From Bacteroidales bacterium (GTDB taxonomy: Bacteria; Bacteroidota; Bacteroidia; Bacteroidales; AUK083): a DNA stretch of 52,212 bases. The position numbers and the translations under genes were made by a program. Location of the stretch: contig JAGGUV010000095.1 in the NCBI GenBank assembly GCA_021158345.1, positions 1 through 52,212 of the forward strand, given 5' to 3'. Positions 40,003 through 50,130 of the stretch are shown here, piece by piece; within the stretch, counting starts at the first letter, position 1, and the number at the start of each line of letters is the position of its first letter. Under the pieces are notes generated by a model. It ran no database searches. It saw only the letters and a program-made list of their open reading frames with translations, and had not been told where the DNA came from.

Positions 40003-40938
40003 ATGGTAAGAAAAAAAAGAAAAAAATATTATCCTCTTGTATCAATTGTTACAGTTAATTACAACAATTCAAAAGACACTTGTGAATTAATTGAATCACT
40101 TAATAAAATCACATACCCAAATATTGAAATAATTGTTGTGGATAATGCTTCAAAAGAAGACAACCCTATAAATATAAAATATAAACATCCAAATATTGTT
40201 TTCATACAAAATCCTATAAATTATGGATTTGCAGCAGGGAATAATTTTGGTATTATGAAAGCGAGAGGCAAATATGTTCTATTATTAAATAACGATACTA
40301 TTGTTGAGCCTAATTTTATGGAGCCTCTTATTGACAAGATGGAATCAGACGAAACAATAGGTGCTGTAAGTCCTAAATTAAGATATTATTACGATCCTAA
40401 AATAATTCAATATGCAGGCTATACACCTTTAAACAAATATACATTAAGAAATAATGCCATTGGTTGTCGCGAAAAGGATATTGGTCAATATGATGAAGAC
40501 AGGATAACCGCCTATGCTCATGGTGCAGCTATGATGGTTCCTATGAGCCTGATAAAAAAAATCGGAATGATGTCATATACTTTTTTCCTTTACTACGAAG
40601 AAGCAGACTGGTGTGTGAGGATTAAAAAAGCAGGATATAAAATCTATTATGTCCATAATTCTCTTGTTTATCATAAAGAATCTATGTCAACAGGAAAATT
40701 AAGTCCAATGAAAATATACTATTTAAACAGAAACCGCATAGTTTTTATGAGACGAAACATCACAGGAATAAATTTTTTAATTGCCTTACTCTACCAGATT
40801 TTAATAGCAATACCAAAAAATGCTTTCTCTTTTCTTTTAAAAGGGAAAGTAAAACTTTTTCTTGCTTATTACAGAGCTATTGGCTGGAATATTACAAATA
40901 TGTTTAATAAAGAAATTCATGAAAACCCAATGTTATAA
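40003..40938 (+). CDS. Glycosyltransferase family 2, tandem paralog of the preceding gene
   Basis: VSIVTVNYNNSKDTCELIESL, LLLNNDTIVE, FLYYEEADWCVRIKKAGYKIYYVHNSLVYHKESMSTGKLSP. Confidence 0.93.
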   Translation: MVRKKRKKYYPLVSIVTVNYNNSKDTCELIESLNKITYPNIEIIVVDNASKEDNPINIKYKHPNIVFIQNPINYGFAAGNNFGIMKARGKYVLLLNNDTIVEPNFMEPLIDKMESDETIGAVSPKLRYYYDPKIIQYAGYTPLNKYTLRNNAIGCREKDIGQYDEDRITAYAHGAAMMVPMSLIKKIGMMSYTFFLYYEEADWCVRIKKAGYKIYYVHNSLVYHKESMSTGKLSPMKIYYLNRNRIVFMRRNITGINFLIALLYQILIAIPKNAFSFLLKGKVKLFLAYYRAIGWNITNMFNKEIHENPML

Positions 40939-40953
40939 TTAATCCTATCTGCC

Positions 40954-42147
40954 ATGAAAACATTTTTTCAAATAATCAATATTATACAAATAATAATTTT
41001 TGTCTATCTTTCAATATCCAGTTTATACTTTTTTATTTTCTCTTTTGCAAGTTTATTTACTAGGAAGAAAACATTTCCAAAATCAGAAAAAAAATTAAAA
41101 TTCGCAATTTTAATTCCAGGATACAAAGAAGATAATGTGATAGTTGATGTTGCTAAAAATGCTTTAAAACAAAATTATCCTCACAATTTATTTGACGTAG
41201 TTATTATTGCCGATTCTTTTAAAAGCGAAACATTAGCAGAACTTAAAAAATTGCCAATAATTACTATTGAAGTAGCATTTAAAAAAAGTACAAAATCAAA
41301 GGCATTAAACAAAGCAATGTCGCAGCTTACAAAAGATTATGATGTAGCAATAATTTTAGATGCAGACAACATCATGGAGCAGGACTTTATTGAAAAAATA
41401 AATAATGCAATGTTGGCAGGTAACACTATTATTCAGGGACACAGGACTGCAAAAAATTTAAATTCATCGTTTGCTATACTTGATGCAGTAAGTGAAGAAA
41501 TGAATAATAATATTTTCAGAAAAGGGCACAGAAATTTAGGTTTATCATCAGCAATTATCGGTTCGGGAATGGCTTTTAAATATGATTTTTTTAAAGCTCT
41601 TATGAAAAATATTACAGCTGTTGGAGGCTTTGACAAAGAAATTGAATTAAAAGTGTTGAAAGACAGATATAAAATTGAATATCTGGAAAATGCTTATGTT
41701 TATGATGAAAAAGTACAAAAGTCTGAAGTGTTTTCAAATCAAAGACGCAGATGGTTATCAGCACAAATACATTACTTTCGCAAAGACTTTCTTAATGCTT
41801 TGTGGCATCTTTTATCCAAAGGAAATATTGATTATTTCGACAAAGCATTACAATTTATTCTGCCACCACGAATACTTTTAATAGGAATATTATTTATTAT
41901 CTGCATTTTCTCATTATTTTTAAATCCTGTTAGTTTCACTATTGTGTGGCTAATAACTTTAACGGTTTGCATAATTACTTTTTTATTTTCTATTCCTAAA
42001 AAATTCTATAATTTAAAAACATTAAAAGCTATACTTTCTTTACCAAAAGGATTTATTTTAATGCTTTTATCACTATTAAATATAAAAGGAGCTAACAAAA
42101 AATTTATTCATACTGAACATAGTAATATTAATGAGGATAAAAAATAA
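40954..42147 (+). CDS. Membrane-anchored processive-type glycosyltransferase family 2
   Basis: FAILIPGYKEDNVI, IILDADNIMEQDFI, QRRRWLSAQIHYF; N-terminal and C-terminal TM segments. Confidence 0.9.
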   Translation: MKTFFQIINIIQIIIFVYLSISSLYFFIFSFASLFTRKKTFPKSEKKLKFAILIPGYKEDNVIVDVAKNALKQNYPHNLFDVVIIADSFKSETLAELKKLPIITIEVAFKKSTKSKALNKAMSQLTKDYDVAIILDADNIMEQDFIEKINNAMLAGNTIIQGHRTAKNLNSSFAILDAVSEEMNNNIFRKGHRNLGLSSAIIGSGMAFKYDFFKALMKNITAVGGFDKEIELKVLKDRYKIEYLENAYVYDEKVQKSEVFSNQRRRWLSAQIHYFRKDFLNALWHLLSKGNIDYFDKALQFILPPRILLIGILFIICIFSLFLNPVSFTIVWLITLTVCIITFLFSIPKKFYNLKTLKAILSLPKGFILMLLSLLNIKGANKKFIHTEHSNINEDKK

Positions 42148-42278
42148 ATTATATTAAGTTTTACTGATATTTTTAATGTATAATGAGGAATTATTATAGT
42201 AATGTGATATTGGTGTAACCAAATAATATTTTTTATCTGAAATTTAAAAGCAATTACAATATAAAGTATTAAAACAAA

Positions 42279-42310
42279 AAAGGTTGTCCTAAATAAATAA
42301 GACAACCTTT
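42279..42310 (-). terminator. Terminator at the 3' end of the T9SS/FN3 gene
   Basis: AAAGGTTGTC-N12-GACAACCTTT, T-rich tail on the minus strand; lies between convergent genes. Confidence 0.8.
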
Positions 42311-42333
42311 CTATTCAATAAGTTATTATAAAT

Positions 42334-43827
42334 TTAGTTTGAAACAACAAACCTCTTAGTAATTATATTATTACCATTTTGAAGTTTAAACATATAAGTT
42401 CCATTATTAATATCGTTAAGATTAATGTTTCTAATATTTTTTCCTGTTTTAGAATTGAATTCTTCAGAATAAATAACTTTACCTAAAAGGTCAAATACAG
42501 AAATTTTAATATTAACAGATTTTTTAGTATTAAAAGTTAAAGATAAATTATTAGAAACAGGATTAGGGAAAATATTAACACTTGATTTTAAAATTGCAAC
42601 ATCATCAATACCTGTAGCTGACTTAGTTTTAAAAGTCCATACTTCACTCCACATAGTTGTATCAACAGTATTAATTGCTCTTACTCTCCAGAAATAATTT
42701 TGTTTATATTTCAAAGAATTATCAATTTGATAAACAACAGGATCGTCTTCTCCAATAGGGATAGTAATATCCATAGGATTACTAAAATCAGCAAGAGTAT
42801 CATACTGTAATTGGTAAGAAACAACACCTAACACTTGATTCCACTCAAGAGTAGGTAAAATTTCAATGTCAACAGCATCATTAGCAGGAGAAGAAAGTAA
42901 AACTGTGTTAATAGTACTAAAAGTCCAAACAGAAGTCCAAACAGATGTGTCAACATCATGACGGGCTCTAACTCTCCAGAAATATTCCTGTCCAAAAGCA
43001 AGATTATTTACTGTTAAAGTATTTTCTTCGGATAAAAATGTAAAAGGCTCAGTGAAACTACCGTCCATATCAACCTGAACATCAAAATATTTAGTACCAT
43101 CAACTTTATCCCATTCTAAATCAACAGCTATACCCATATTATCAGAACCGTTAGAAGGTGCACTAAGGTCAAAATCTTCGATAATTGAAAAATTTCTAAC
43201 ATCAGACCAGCTAGAAGAAGCTAAATCGTGTGTAGCTCTGACTCTCCAATAATATTTGGTGTTAAAACATAAATTATTAACATCAACATCAGGATAACTA
43301 GCTTGTTCATAATTCAAAAAACCATTAATAGGATTAGTAAAATCAGCAGAAGTATCAAGCTGATAATCATACTGACTAATACCGGTTATAGAATTACTGC
43401 CAATTTTGCCTTTCCACTTTAAAGTAACCATTGGATCAAGTCCTACTTTATTATTATTTGGTTTATATAAAGTGAGCTTATCAAAAACAGTAAAAGATCT
43501 TGTTTCAGTCCAGGCAGAGGTATCATCACCATCAATTGCTCTTACTCTCCAAAAATATTTTTGATTAAATAAAAGAAATTGATTTTCAACACTAGTTAGT
43601 TCTGTATTAAATATTACAGGATTAGAAAACAATGAATCAGTATCAATTTGTACTTCATAACAAATTGACAAGCTACCGGCAACAGCATCCCAATCTAAAA
43701 TTGCATTAGGCATTTGATTCTCAGCATTATTTTCCGGTAATTTTAAATTTGGTGCATATATATCAATTTGTGCAAAGCTAAAAACTGATAAAAACACAAA
43801 TAATAATAATAAATTTATTTTTTTCAT
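42334..43827 (-). CDS. Secreted T9SS type A cargo with four FN3-like repeats
   Basis: Repeated YFWRVRA/YYWRVRA...W(S/T)(E/D)V(W/R)xF modules; C-terminal NIFPNPVSNNLSLTF...GTYMFKLQNGNNIITKRFVVSN. Confidence 0.92.
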   Translation of the reverse strand: MKKINLLLLFVFLSVFSFAQIDIYAPNLKLPENNAENQMPNAILDWDAVAGSLSICYEVQIDTDSLFSNPVIFNTELTSVENQFLLFNQKYFWRVRAIDGDDTSAWTETRSFTVFDKLTLYKPNNNKVGLDPMVTLKWKGKIGSNSITGISQYDYQLDTSADFTNPINGFLNYEQASYPDVDVNNLCFNTKYYWRVRATHDLASSSWSDVRNFSIIEDFDLSAPSNGSDNMGIAVDLEWDKVDGTKYFDVQVDMDGSFTEPFTFLSEENTLTVNNLAFGQEYFWRVRARHDVDTSVWTSVWTFSTINTVLLSSPANDAVDIEILPTLEWNQVLGVVSYQLQYDTLADFSNPMDITIPIGEDDPVVYQIDNSLKYKQNYFWRVRAINTVDTTMWSEVWTFKTKSATGIDDVAILKSSVNIFPNPVSNNLSLTFNTKKSVNIKISVFDLLGKVIYSEEFNSKTGKNIRNINLNDINNGTYMFKLQNGNNIITKRFVVSN

Positions 43828-43876
43828 TCTATTAAATTTTATTTAATTAAAATTAATTTCTTTTTACAAATATTAT

Positions 43877-46744
43877 TTAAAATACAATAAATTTCGATGT
43901 AACGCTTTCCTGACCTGCAACAACTTGCATAATATAAGTACCTTTTGTTAAATCTTTACAAGAAATTTTCACATTTGATGTTCCCTTATTATGCTTATAT
44001 AAGTCAAGAGATTTAATAATTCTACCATTCAAATCAAAAATATTAACATAAACATTACTTGGTTTATTTAATGTAAAACTAATATTAGCAATATCTCTAA
44101 CAGGGTTAGGATAAATATTTAATTCAGATTTATTAATATTAGCAGGATTATCATTGTCGTTAATTCCAACAAAATCTTTCGATTGAAATAAGCCTCTTCC
44201 ATAGGTAGCAGCATAAATATATCCATAATTTTTAACACCTGGATAATAAGTATAAGTAACACCATCAGGATTTAAAACTTTCATAGTAGCTTTATTTAAT
44301 GTTTGCTGTTTAAGCATAAAAACAGGAACATCACCCATATTTGCTCCATCTTTAACCCATACTGTTGAATTACCATCAATAGCATCTGTTGTATATATAC
44401 CGTCTTCAGTACCAATAATAATAAGGTCTGGATTTTCCATTTCAATTAAAGAAGAATAAACAGGCATAAAAGGTAAATTTCCTTGAATACAAACAAAATC
44501 AGGTATTGAATCTAAAGCATTATTAGTCATATAAACATAATCTTCATTACCATAATTTCCGAGAGTAACAACAAGATGATTATCATCCTGAGGGTCAAAG
44601 GCTACAGAAGTAATAGCACGATCAGTAAATTCTTTAACTAAAGAAGTAGAAACAATACATGTAGAACTTGAAACATCTGCTCTTTCAAAATTATAAGCTA
44701 AAGCAAGATTTGATATTCTGTATAATTTACCTTCTTGAGTTCCAACATATAAATTATTTGCATTATCAGAACAAGCTATACATTGAGTAGTTCCTTCAAA
44801 ACCTGAATTATCTTTATCTGCAATAGTAAACCACTCAGGTTCATTTGTGAAATCAAGTGCTTCTTTAGTCATATAAAGTGCATCTTCAATTCCAAGGAAT
44901 AATCTTGATTGAACCGGGTCTTTCACTCTAATAGTATCGCCTTCAGACATTTCTATTGGTAAAACATAATTGAACGGGAAATTATTGTTATTGCTTTTAA
45001 CAATAATTGAAGTATTGGCAGGATAGTGCTTATCGGCTGTAAATGTTACCGAATCTCTACTATTTTCATCTTCAAAACTTTCCCATAAAATAAAAGGATT
45101 TAAAAACAATTCGGTTTCGGGAGCATTAAAGTTTAAAGAAAAATTCTCTCCCATATCATCGGAACGATTAATATTGCCATCAGAATTTGATAGAATAAAT
45201 GCTTCGGGATTAATAAATGAAATAGCATTGTAAGCACCATTTTGCCCTGTAAATAATTTTCTGGCAGACATAGGAGTATTTCCTTGTCCGTCAATATATA
45301 AAACCCCATTATCCTGAGAACCGCCAATAACACTACCGTCTTTTGAACAGTTAACAGTATAAAACTGATTTACATTATATCCTCTGTTTAAAGTATGAAA
45401 AGTTTCAGCACCATCATTAGACATAAAAACACCTGCACTACAACCAATTAAAATAGTGTTTGGGTCAGAAGGTTTAAATACATAAGTAAAATGAGAAGGA
45501 GGTAAATACATAGGTATAGATATTCCTGTTATATTAATTGATTTCTGACACCAGTTATAAAAACCTGCATCAACTTTAGTACCTTCCCACATTTGAATAC
45601 CACCTACAATAATTCTTTCAGGATTATTTGGGAATACACTAATAACATTATCGTATAATCCTAAAAAAACATCCTCATTCATAGGATTTTGAAAGATATT
45701 AAAATCTTCACTGCTTCCGGGTCCAATAATGGTCCAATGTACACCTTTATCTGTAGAACAATAAATATTTTCTAATTGACCCGGGTCATTTGCATCTTTA
45801 ACAGCAACAGCATAAATATAATTAGGGTCAGAAGGAGCTATTGCAAATTCAATTCTGCCAATACCGCTAACAGGCAGGTCATAAGTTGAATCAGTAGAGT
45901 GACAAATAAAATTTTCTGCATCACCGTCAGAGATAAAACATTTATTATCAACACAAGCAACTACAGAACCGTCAGAGGCAACGTCAACATCAAAGCTATT
46001 AGCAATAAGTTCAGTACCGTCAGAAGATTTAGCAAGATTCCAACTAACACCCTGGTCATCGGAATACCATAAACCTTTATTTGTAGAAGCGTAAACTCTG
46101 CCATTATTATCAGCAGCTAATTTATTAATATAAGACCACGCAACGGTATCAGTACCAAAAACCGGTTGAGTATTTTCCAATAAAGAAAAATTCTCACCAT
46201 CAGTAGATTTATAAATACCCTGGCCAATAAAACCGCCATAAGCAGACACAGCATCATAATAAAAACCTTCTCCTGTTCCTACATAAATATCGCCGTTAGG
46301 AGTTTGTGTAATACAAGAAATATTGAGACATTGTCCGTCAATATTAATTTTAGTCCAACTTTGACCTACAGTTACAGATTTCCATATTCCACCGCTAACA
46401 CCGGCAGCAAAAATAGTTTTATTTTCAGGGTCCTGATTATCGAATAAAATAGCACGTGTTCTTCCGCTAAAATTGTCAGGACCTAACTCCTCCCATGAAA
46501 TAGCATCAGAATATTTTGAGCCTTTATTCATTAAACGAATTTGTTCTCTCGCTTTTAAAACATCTTTTAATTCAAGCTTTCCTGTTTTCTGATTATTTCT
46601 AAGAATAGAAATATATTTATCAGCCTTTGGAGCATTATTTGTTTTTGTATTTTTAATAGTCATTGCATTAGCAGAAGCAAATGCCAAAGTTGACAATCCA
46701 AAAATTACAGTTAAAAAACCAAATAGTAAATGTCTATTTCTCAT
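43877..46744 (-). CDS. Secreted T9SS type A cargo with BNR/sortilin-like propeller repeats
   Basis: GGIWKSVTVGQSWTKI, GIYKSTDGENFSLLE, GLWYSDDQGVSWNLA, VFMSNDGAETFHTL; C-terminal NIYPNPVRDIANISF...GTYIMQVVAGQESVTSKFIVF. Confidence 0.93.
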   Translation of the reverse strand: MRNRHLLFGFLTVIFGLSTLAFASANAMTIKNTKTNNAPKADKYISILRNNQKTGKLELKDVLKAREQIRLMNKGSKYSDAISWEELGPDNFSGRTRAILFDNQDPENKTIFAAGVSGGIWKSVTVGQSWTKINIDGQCLNISCITQTPNGDIYVGTGEGFYYDAVSAYGGFIGQGIYKSTDGENFSLLENTQPVFGTDTVAWSYINKLAADNNGRVYASTNKGLWYSDDQGVSWNLAKSSDGTELIANSFDVDVASDGSVVACVDNKCFISDGDAENFICHSTDSTYDLPVSGIGRIEFAIAPSDPNYIYAVAVKDANDPGQLENIYCSTDKGVHWTIIGPGSSEDFNIFQNPMNEDVFLGLYDNVISVFPNNPERIIVGGIQMWEGTKVDAGFYNWCQKSINITGISIPMYLPPSHFTYVFKPSDPNTILIGCSAGVFMSNDGAETFHTLNRGYNVNQFYTVNCSKDGSVIGGSQDNGVLYIDGQGNTPMSARKLFTGQNGAYNAISFINPEAFILSNSDGNINRSDDMGENFSLNFNAPETELFLNPFILWESFEDENSRDSVTFTADKHYPANTSIIVKSNNNNFPFNYVLPIEMSEGDTIRVKDPVQSRLFLGIEDALYMTKEALDFTNEPEWFTIADKDNSGFEGTTQCIACSDNANNLYVGTQEGKLYRISNLALAYNFERADVSSSTCIVSTSLVKEFTDRAITSVAFDPQDDNHLVVTLGNYGNEDYVYMTNNALDSIPDFVCIQGNLPFMPVYSSLIEMENPDLIIIGTEDGIYTTDAIDGNSTVWVKDGANMGDVPVFMLKQQTLNKATMKVLNPDGVTYTYYPGVKNYGYIYAATYGRGLFQSKDFVGINDNDNPANINKSELNIYPNPVRDIANISFTLNKPSNVYVNIFDLNGRIIKSLDLYKHNKGTSNVKISCKDLTKGTYIMQVVAGQESVTSKFIVF

Positions 46745-46819
46745 ATCATTTAAATTTATTAATTTTTATTTTTTCAAATTTATAAAATATATTAAAAATG
46801 TACTTTAATTTTAAACATA

Positions 46820-46849
46820 CAAAGATAATATCTTTTTAATAAAATACAA
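46820..46849 (-). promoter_or_regulatory. Bacteroidetes-type promoter for the BNR T9SS cargo gene
   Basis: Minus strand TTG (46847-46849) N19 TATCTTTG (46820-46827). Confidence 0.65.
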
Positions 46850-47198
46850 TAATATAATAGAACAAAAAATAATAAAAAATAGGGTCAACCATAAAAAAAA
46901 ATTATTAGTTATTTAAAACATTTATAATTAATTATGAATGTTTTGAAAAACAACTAATTAATATATAATTCTATTATAAAAAATATTAAAAATAAAAAAA
47001 AATTTAAACCTGAAAAAAAGATTTTTCAATCATAAAAAAATCTTTTCGAAAATGGCTCAAACATTGAAACATAAATTATATTTCACATAAAAAATATCGA
47101 AATTTAAAATATATCATTAAATAAAATTAATAAATTTGCTCCAGAAATCTAAAAAAATTAATACCGAAACTATTTGTAAACATTTTAAAAAATAAAAT

Positions 47199-48416
47199 AT
47201 GAAAAGAAAAAATCTATTACTAATAGCTATTAGTATTTTATTAACTAATATAAGTATTAGCACCATTGCACAAAAAAACGATTCAATAAAAGAAGAAAAG
47301 GGATATGTTTTTGACACAATAAAAATGGTTCCAACAACATCAGTGAAAGACCAGTACCGCTCAGGAACATGCTGGGATTTTGCTACTATTTCGTTTATAG
47401 AATCCGAAATATTAAGAAATAACAAAGGAGAATACGATTTATCAGAGATGTATGTTGCAAGAAATGCTTATTCTGATAAAGCAATAAATTATGTTCGTTT
47501 TCATGGCAAGACCAATTTTGGACAAGGCGGTCAAGCACATGATGTTATAAATACAATAAAAAAATCAGGTATTGTTCCTGAAGATATTTATCCGGGATTG
47601 GAATATGGAGAGAAAAATCACACTTTTGGAGAAATTGATGAAATTTTAGGAGATATTTTAAAAGCTGTTGTTAAAAACAAAAACCATAAGCTTACTACAA
47701 AATGGTTAGAGGCTTATAATTCTGTTTTAGATACTTACTTTGGTAGTATTCCTGAAAATTTTATATATAATGATAAAAAATATACACCTAAAACTTTTGC
47801 AAAAGAATTAGGAATAAACCCTGATGATTATATTGAACTAACATCTTATTCACATCATCCATTTTATAAAAAATTTATTTTGGAAATACCTGATAATTGG
47901 TCAAAAGACGAATATTACAACTTGCCTATTGACGAACTTATTGATGTTATAAATTATGCATTAAAAAATAATTATACTGTAGCATGGGATGGTGATGTAA
48001 GCGACAAAGGCTTTTCTTTTAGAAATGGCATTGCTATTATTCCTGAAAAAGACATTAAAAATATGACTGACACAGAAAGAAATAAATGGGAAAAACTAAC
48101 AGAACGTGAGAAAAGAGCAAGTTTGTATAAATTTGATAAACCAGGCAAAGAAAAAAATATCACACAGGAAATGCGTCAAGAAAATTTTGACAATTATACC
48201 TCAACTGATGATCATTTAATGCACTTAACAGGAATAGTAAAAGATCAAAACGGAACAATTTATTATATGACTAAAAATTCATGGGCACCAAACAGTAATA
48301 AATTCGGCGGTTATCTTAATATGTCGGAATCATACGTTAGACTTAATACTATTGCAATAATGATAAATAAAAATGCTTTACCCCGGAAAATAGCAAAAAA
48401 ACTGAAAATAAAATAA
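47199..48416 (+). CDS. C1 (papain-fold) family peptidase, bleomycin hydrolase/PepC-like, exported
   Basis: Signal peptide; QYRSGTCWDFATISFIESE (Cys), DDHLMHLTGIV (His), YMTKNSWAPNSNKFGGYLNMS (Asn). Confidence 0.92.
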   Translation: MKRKNLLLIAISILLTNISISTIAQKNDSIKEEKGYVFDTIKMVPTTSVKDQYRSGTCWDFATISFIESEILRNNKGEYDLSEMYVARNAYSDKAINYVRFHGKTNFGQGGQAHDVINTIKKSGIVPEDIYPGLEYGEKNHTFGEIDEILGDILKAVVKNKNHKLTTKWLEAYNSVLDTYFGSIPENFIYNDKKYTPKTFAKELGINPDDYIELTSYSHHPFYKKFILEIPDNWSKDEYYNLPIDELIDVINYALKNNYTVAWDGDVSDKGFSFRNGIAIIPEKDIKNMTDTERNKWEKLTEREKRASLYKFDKPGKEKNITQEMRQENFDNYTSTDDHLMHLTGIVKDQNGTIYYMTKNSWAPNSNKFGGYLNMSESYVRLNTIAIMINKNALPRKIAKKLKIK

Positions 48417-48434
48417 AAAATATGCGGACAAAAG

Positions 48435-48467
48435 AAAGAGGCTTTCTAAAACGAAGCCTCTTTTTTT
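48435..48467 (+). terminator. Rho-independent terminator downstream of C1 peptidase
   Basis: AAAGAGGCTT-N9-AAGCCTCTTT with T tail. Confidence 0.9.
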
Positions 48468-48483
48468 ATGCAATTAAAATTAA

Positions 48484-50052
48484 TTACCACCAAATTTGTT
48501 TTCCTGATTTATCAATAGTAAAAATACGTTCTTCATTATGAGAATCTTCAGCTTTGAGCCAATATAATGCATTGGAAGGAACATCTTTAAATATCAAGGC
48601 TTTGCCCTTCGACTTCTTCTCTCCTATTTTTATCCATTTGTCATACCAATAATATAAAGTATAATTTTTATTTTTTTTAAACGATACTTTAGTGATAAAA
48701 TCCGTTGTTTCTTTAGTTTCAGAAGCAGTGGTTCCGAAAACTTTTATTGAACGTAAATTGAGAGTATCAGGAATAATAGTATTAATTTTAGCATTTTTAT
48801 CAAAAATAAAAGGATTTCCTGCAGGCTTAATTTTTTTATCAATAAAATATGCAGGCAAATAAACAATATCAGTACCCATATCAGTAAAAATCACTTCATC
48901 ATTATTAATTTCACTCCAGTGTATTGCTCTCCATTCGCCTGTGTTAAACACACAAATATATGCAAAATCATTAGTATCGGTTTTTGTTTTCTTTAATTTC
49001 ATTTTAATATCAAAAGCAGAAACATAATCTTTAGTAACATCAGAATAAGTATTATGTCTTAGATATGGAGGGAGCTTTTCATTATTATTTTTATTTTTTT
49101 CTTTTAAAGACGATAATTGTTTAGCAAAAGTTTTTCTGTAAACCTTTGCAAAAACATGATGTAGATTATATTTGCCAGGATTGGCTTCGCCACCCATAAA
49201 AATAACAACCTTGCCAACAGAATCTAAAGTTGCATTCCAGGCATGATTATTACCTGTCTTAGCCCAATAAGGAGTATAATCGCTCATAACAGGCACGCCC
49301 ATAGCTCTGAAAGCAAATATTGCCAGATTAGTCATGTCTTCACATCTGCCCATTTTATTTTTAAGCATTTCACTAAAACCTTGGTCTGTAGGATGCTCAT
49401 AATATCTTGAATCGAACCTAAACCACGATTTAATATTATCATTAATAAGACAAGCTGCTTTAATAGGGTCAGAGCTGCCTTTCATTGAATCAACAACCCA
49501 ATTAAAATTATTATAGAAATATTCTCTCCAATTTTCAAGAGGTTCATTGCTTCCGCGATAAGGTAAAATATATTCACAAAATTGATCAAAGTTCAAATGT
49601 CGTGACCAGGGAAAATCTCTCCAAGCCTTAAAAGCCAAGTCAATATTTTTTATCAAAAAATCAGATGTTATTGTATCATAATCCATTATTTTTTTATCAA
49701 TAACAAAGTGTATAGGACCAATAACATTTTCAATAGAATCCCATGCTTTTACCACTTCTTGATAATTTTTATATTTTAAAACATCCCAATCAACAGTATT
49801 TGAAGCTGTATCAACCATTTTAAATGTAACATATGAATGCTCACACATATTTCCTATTAAAAAATAAGCAGCTTTAATCTTTAAAGTATCATCAGAATTT
49901 TTATAATGTTCAATAACTGCTTCAAGTTGGCTTCGATTTTTACCCGACTTTTTAAGAATTGCTTCCACATTATCAGGATTTTTAGAGACATTACAAGAAG
50001 ACATTATTAATACTAAGAACATTAATAAATACAAAATGTTAATTTTTTTCAT
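48484..50052 (-). CDS. Transglutaminase-like domain lipoprotein
   Basis: Lipobox MSSC; GRCEDMTNLAIFAFRAMGVPVMSDYTPYWAKTGNNHAWNATLDSVGK (Cys/His of the transglutaminase core). Confidence 0.88.
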   Translation of the reverse strand: MKKINILYLLMFLVLIMSSCNVSKNPDNVEAILKKSGKNRSQLEAVIEHYKNSDDTLKIKAAYFLIGNMCEHSYVTFKMVDTASNTVDWDVLKYKNYQEVVKAWDSIENVIGPIHFVIDKKIMDYDTITSDFLIKNIDLAFKAWRDFPWSRHLNFDQFCEYILPYRGSNEPLENWREYFYNNFNWVVDSMKGSSDPIKAACLINDNIKSWFRFDSRYYEHPTDQGFSEMLKNKMGRCEDMTNLAIFAFRAMGVPVMSDYTPYWAKTGNNHAWNATLDSVGKVVIFMGGEANPGKYNLHHVFAKVYRKTFAKQLSSLKEKNKNNNEKLPPYLRHNTYSDVTKDYVSAFDIKMKLKKTKTDTNDFAYICVFNTGEWRAIHWSEINNDEVIFTDMGTDIVYLPAYFIDKKIKPAGNPFIFDKNAKINTIIPDTLNLRSIKVFGTTASETKETTDFITKVSFKKNKNYTLYYWYDKWIKIGEKKSKGKALIFKDVPSNALYWLKAEDSHNEERIFTIDKSGKQIWW

Positions 50053-50130
50053 TATTATTATTTTTATGATTAAAAAAATACGGATTAAAATAAAAGATAT
50101 AAATATACAATAATGATTAGAAATACTATA

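Noticed and set aside
47117-47425. 102-aa ORF antisense to the C1 peptidase 5' end
   Set aside because: Overlaps signal peptide and catalytic Cys region of a well-supported gene.
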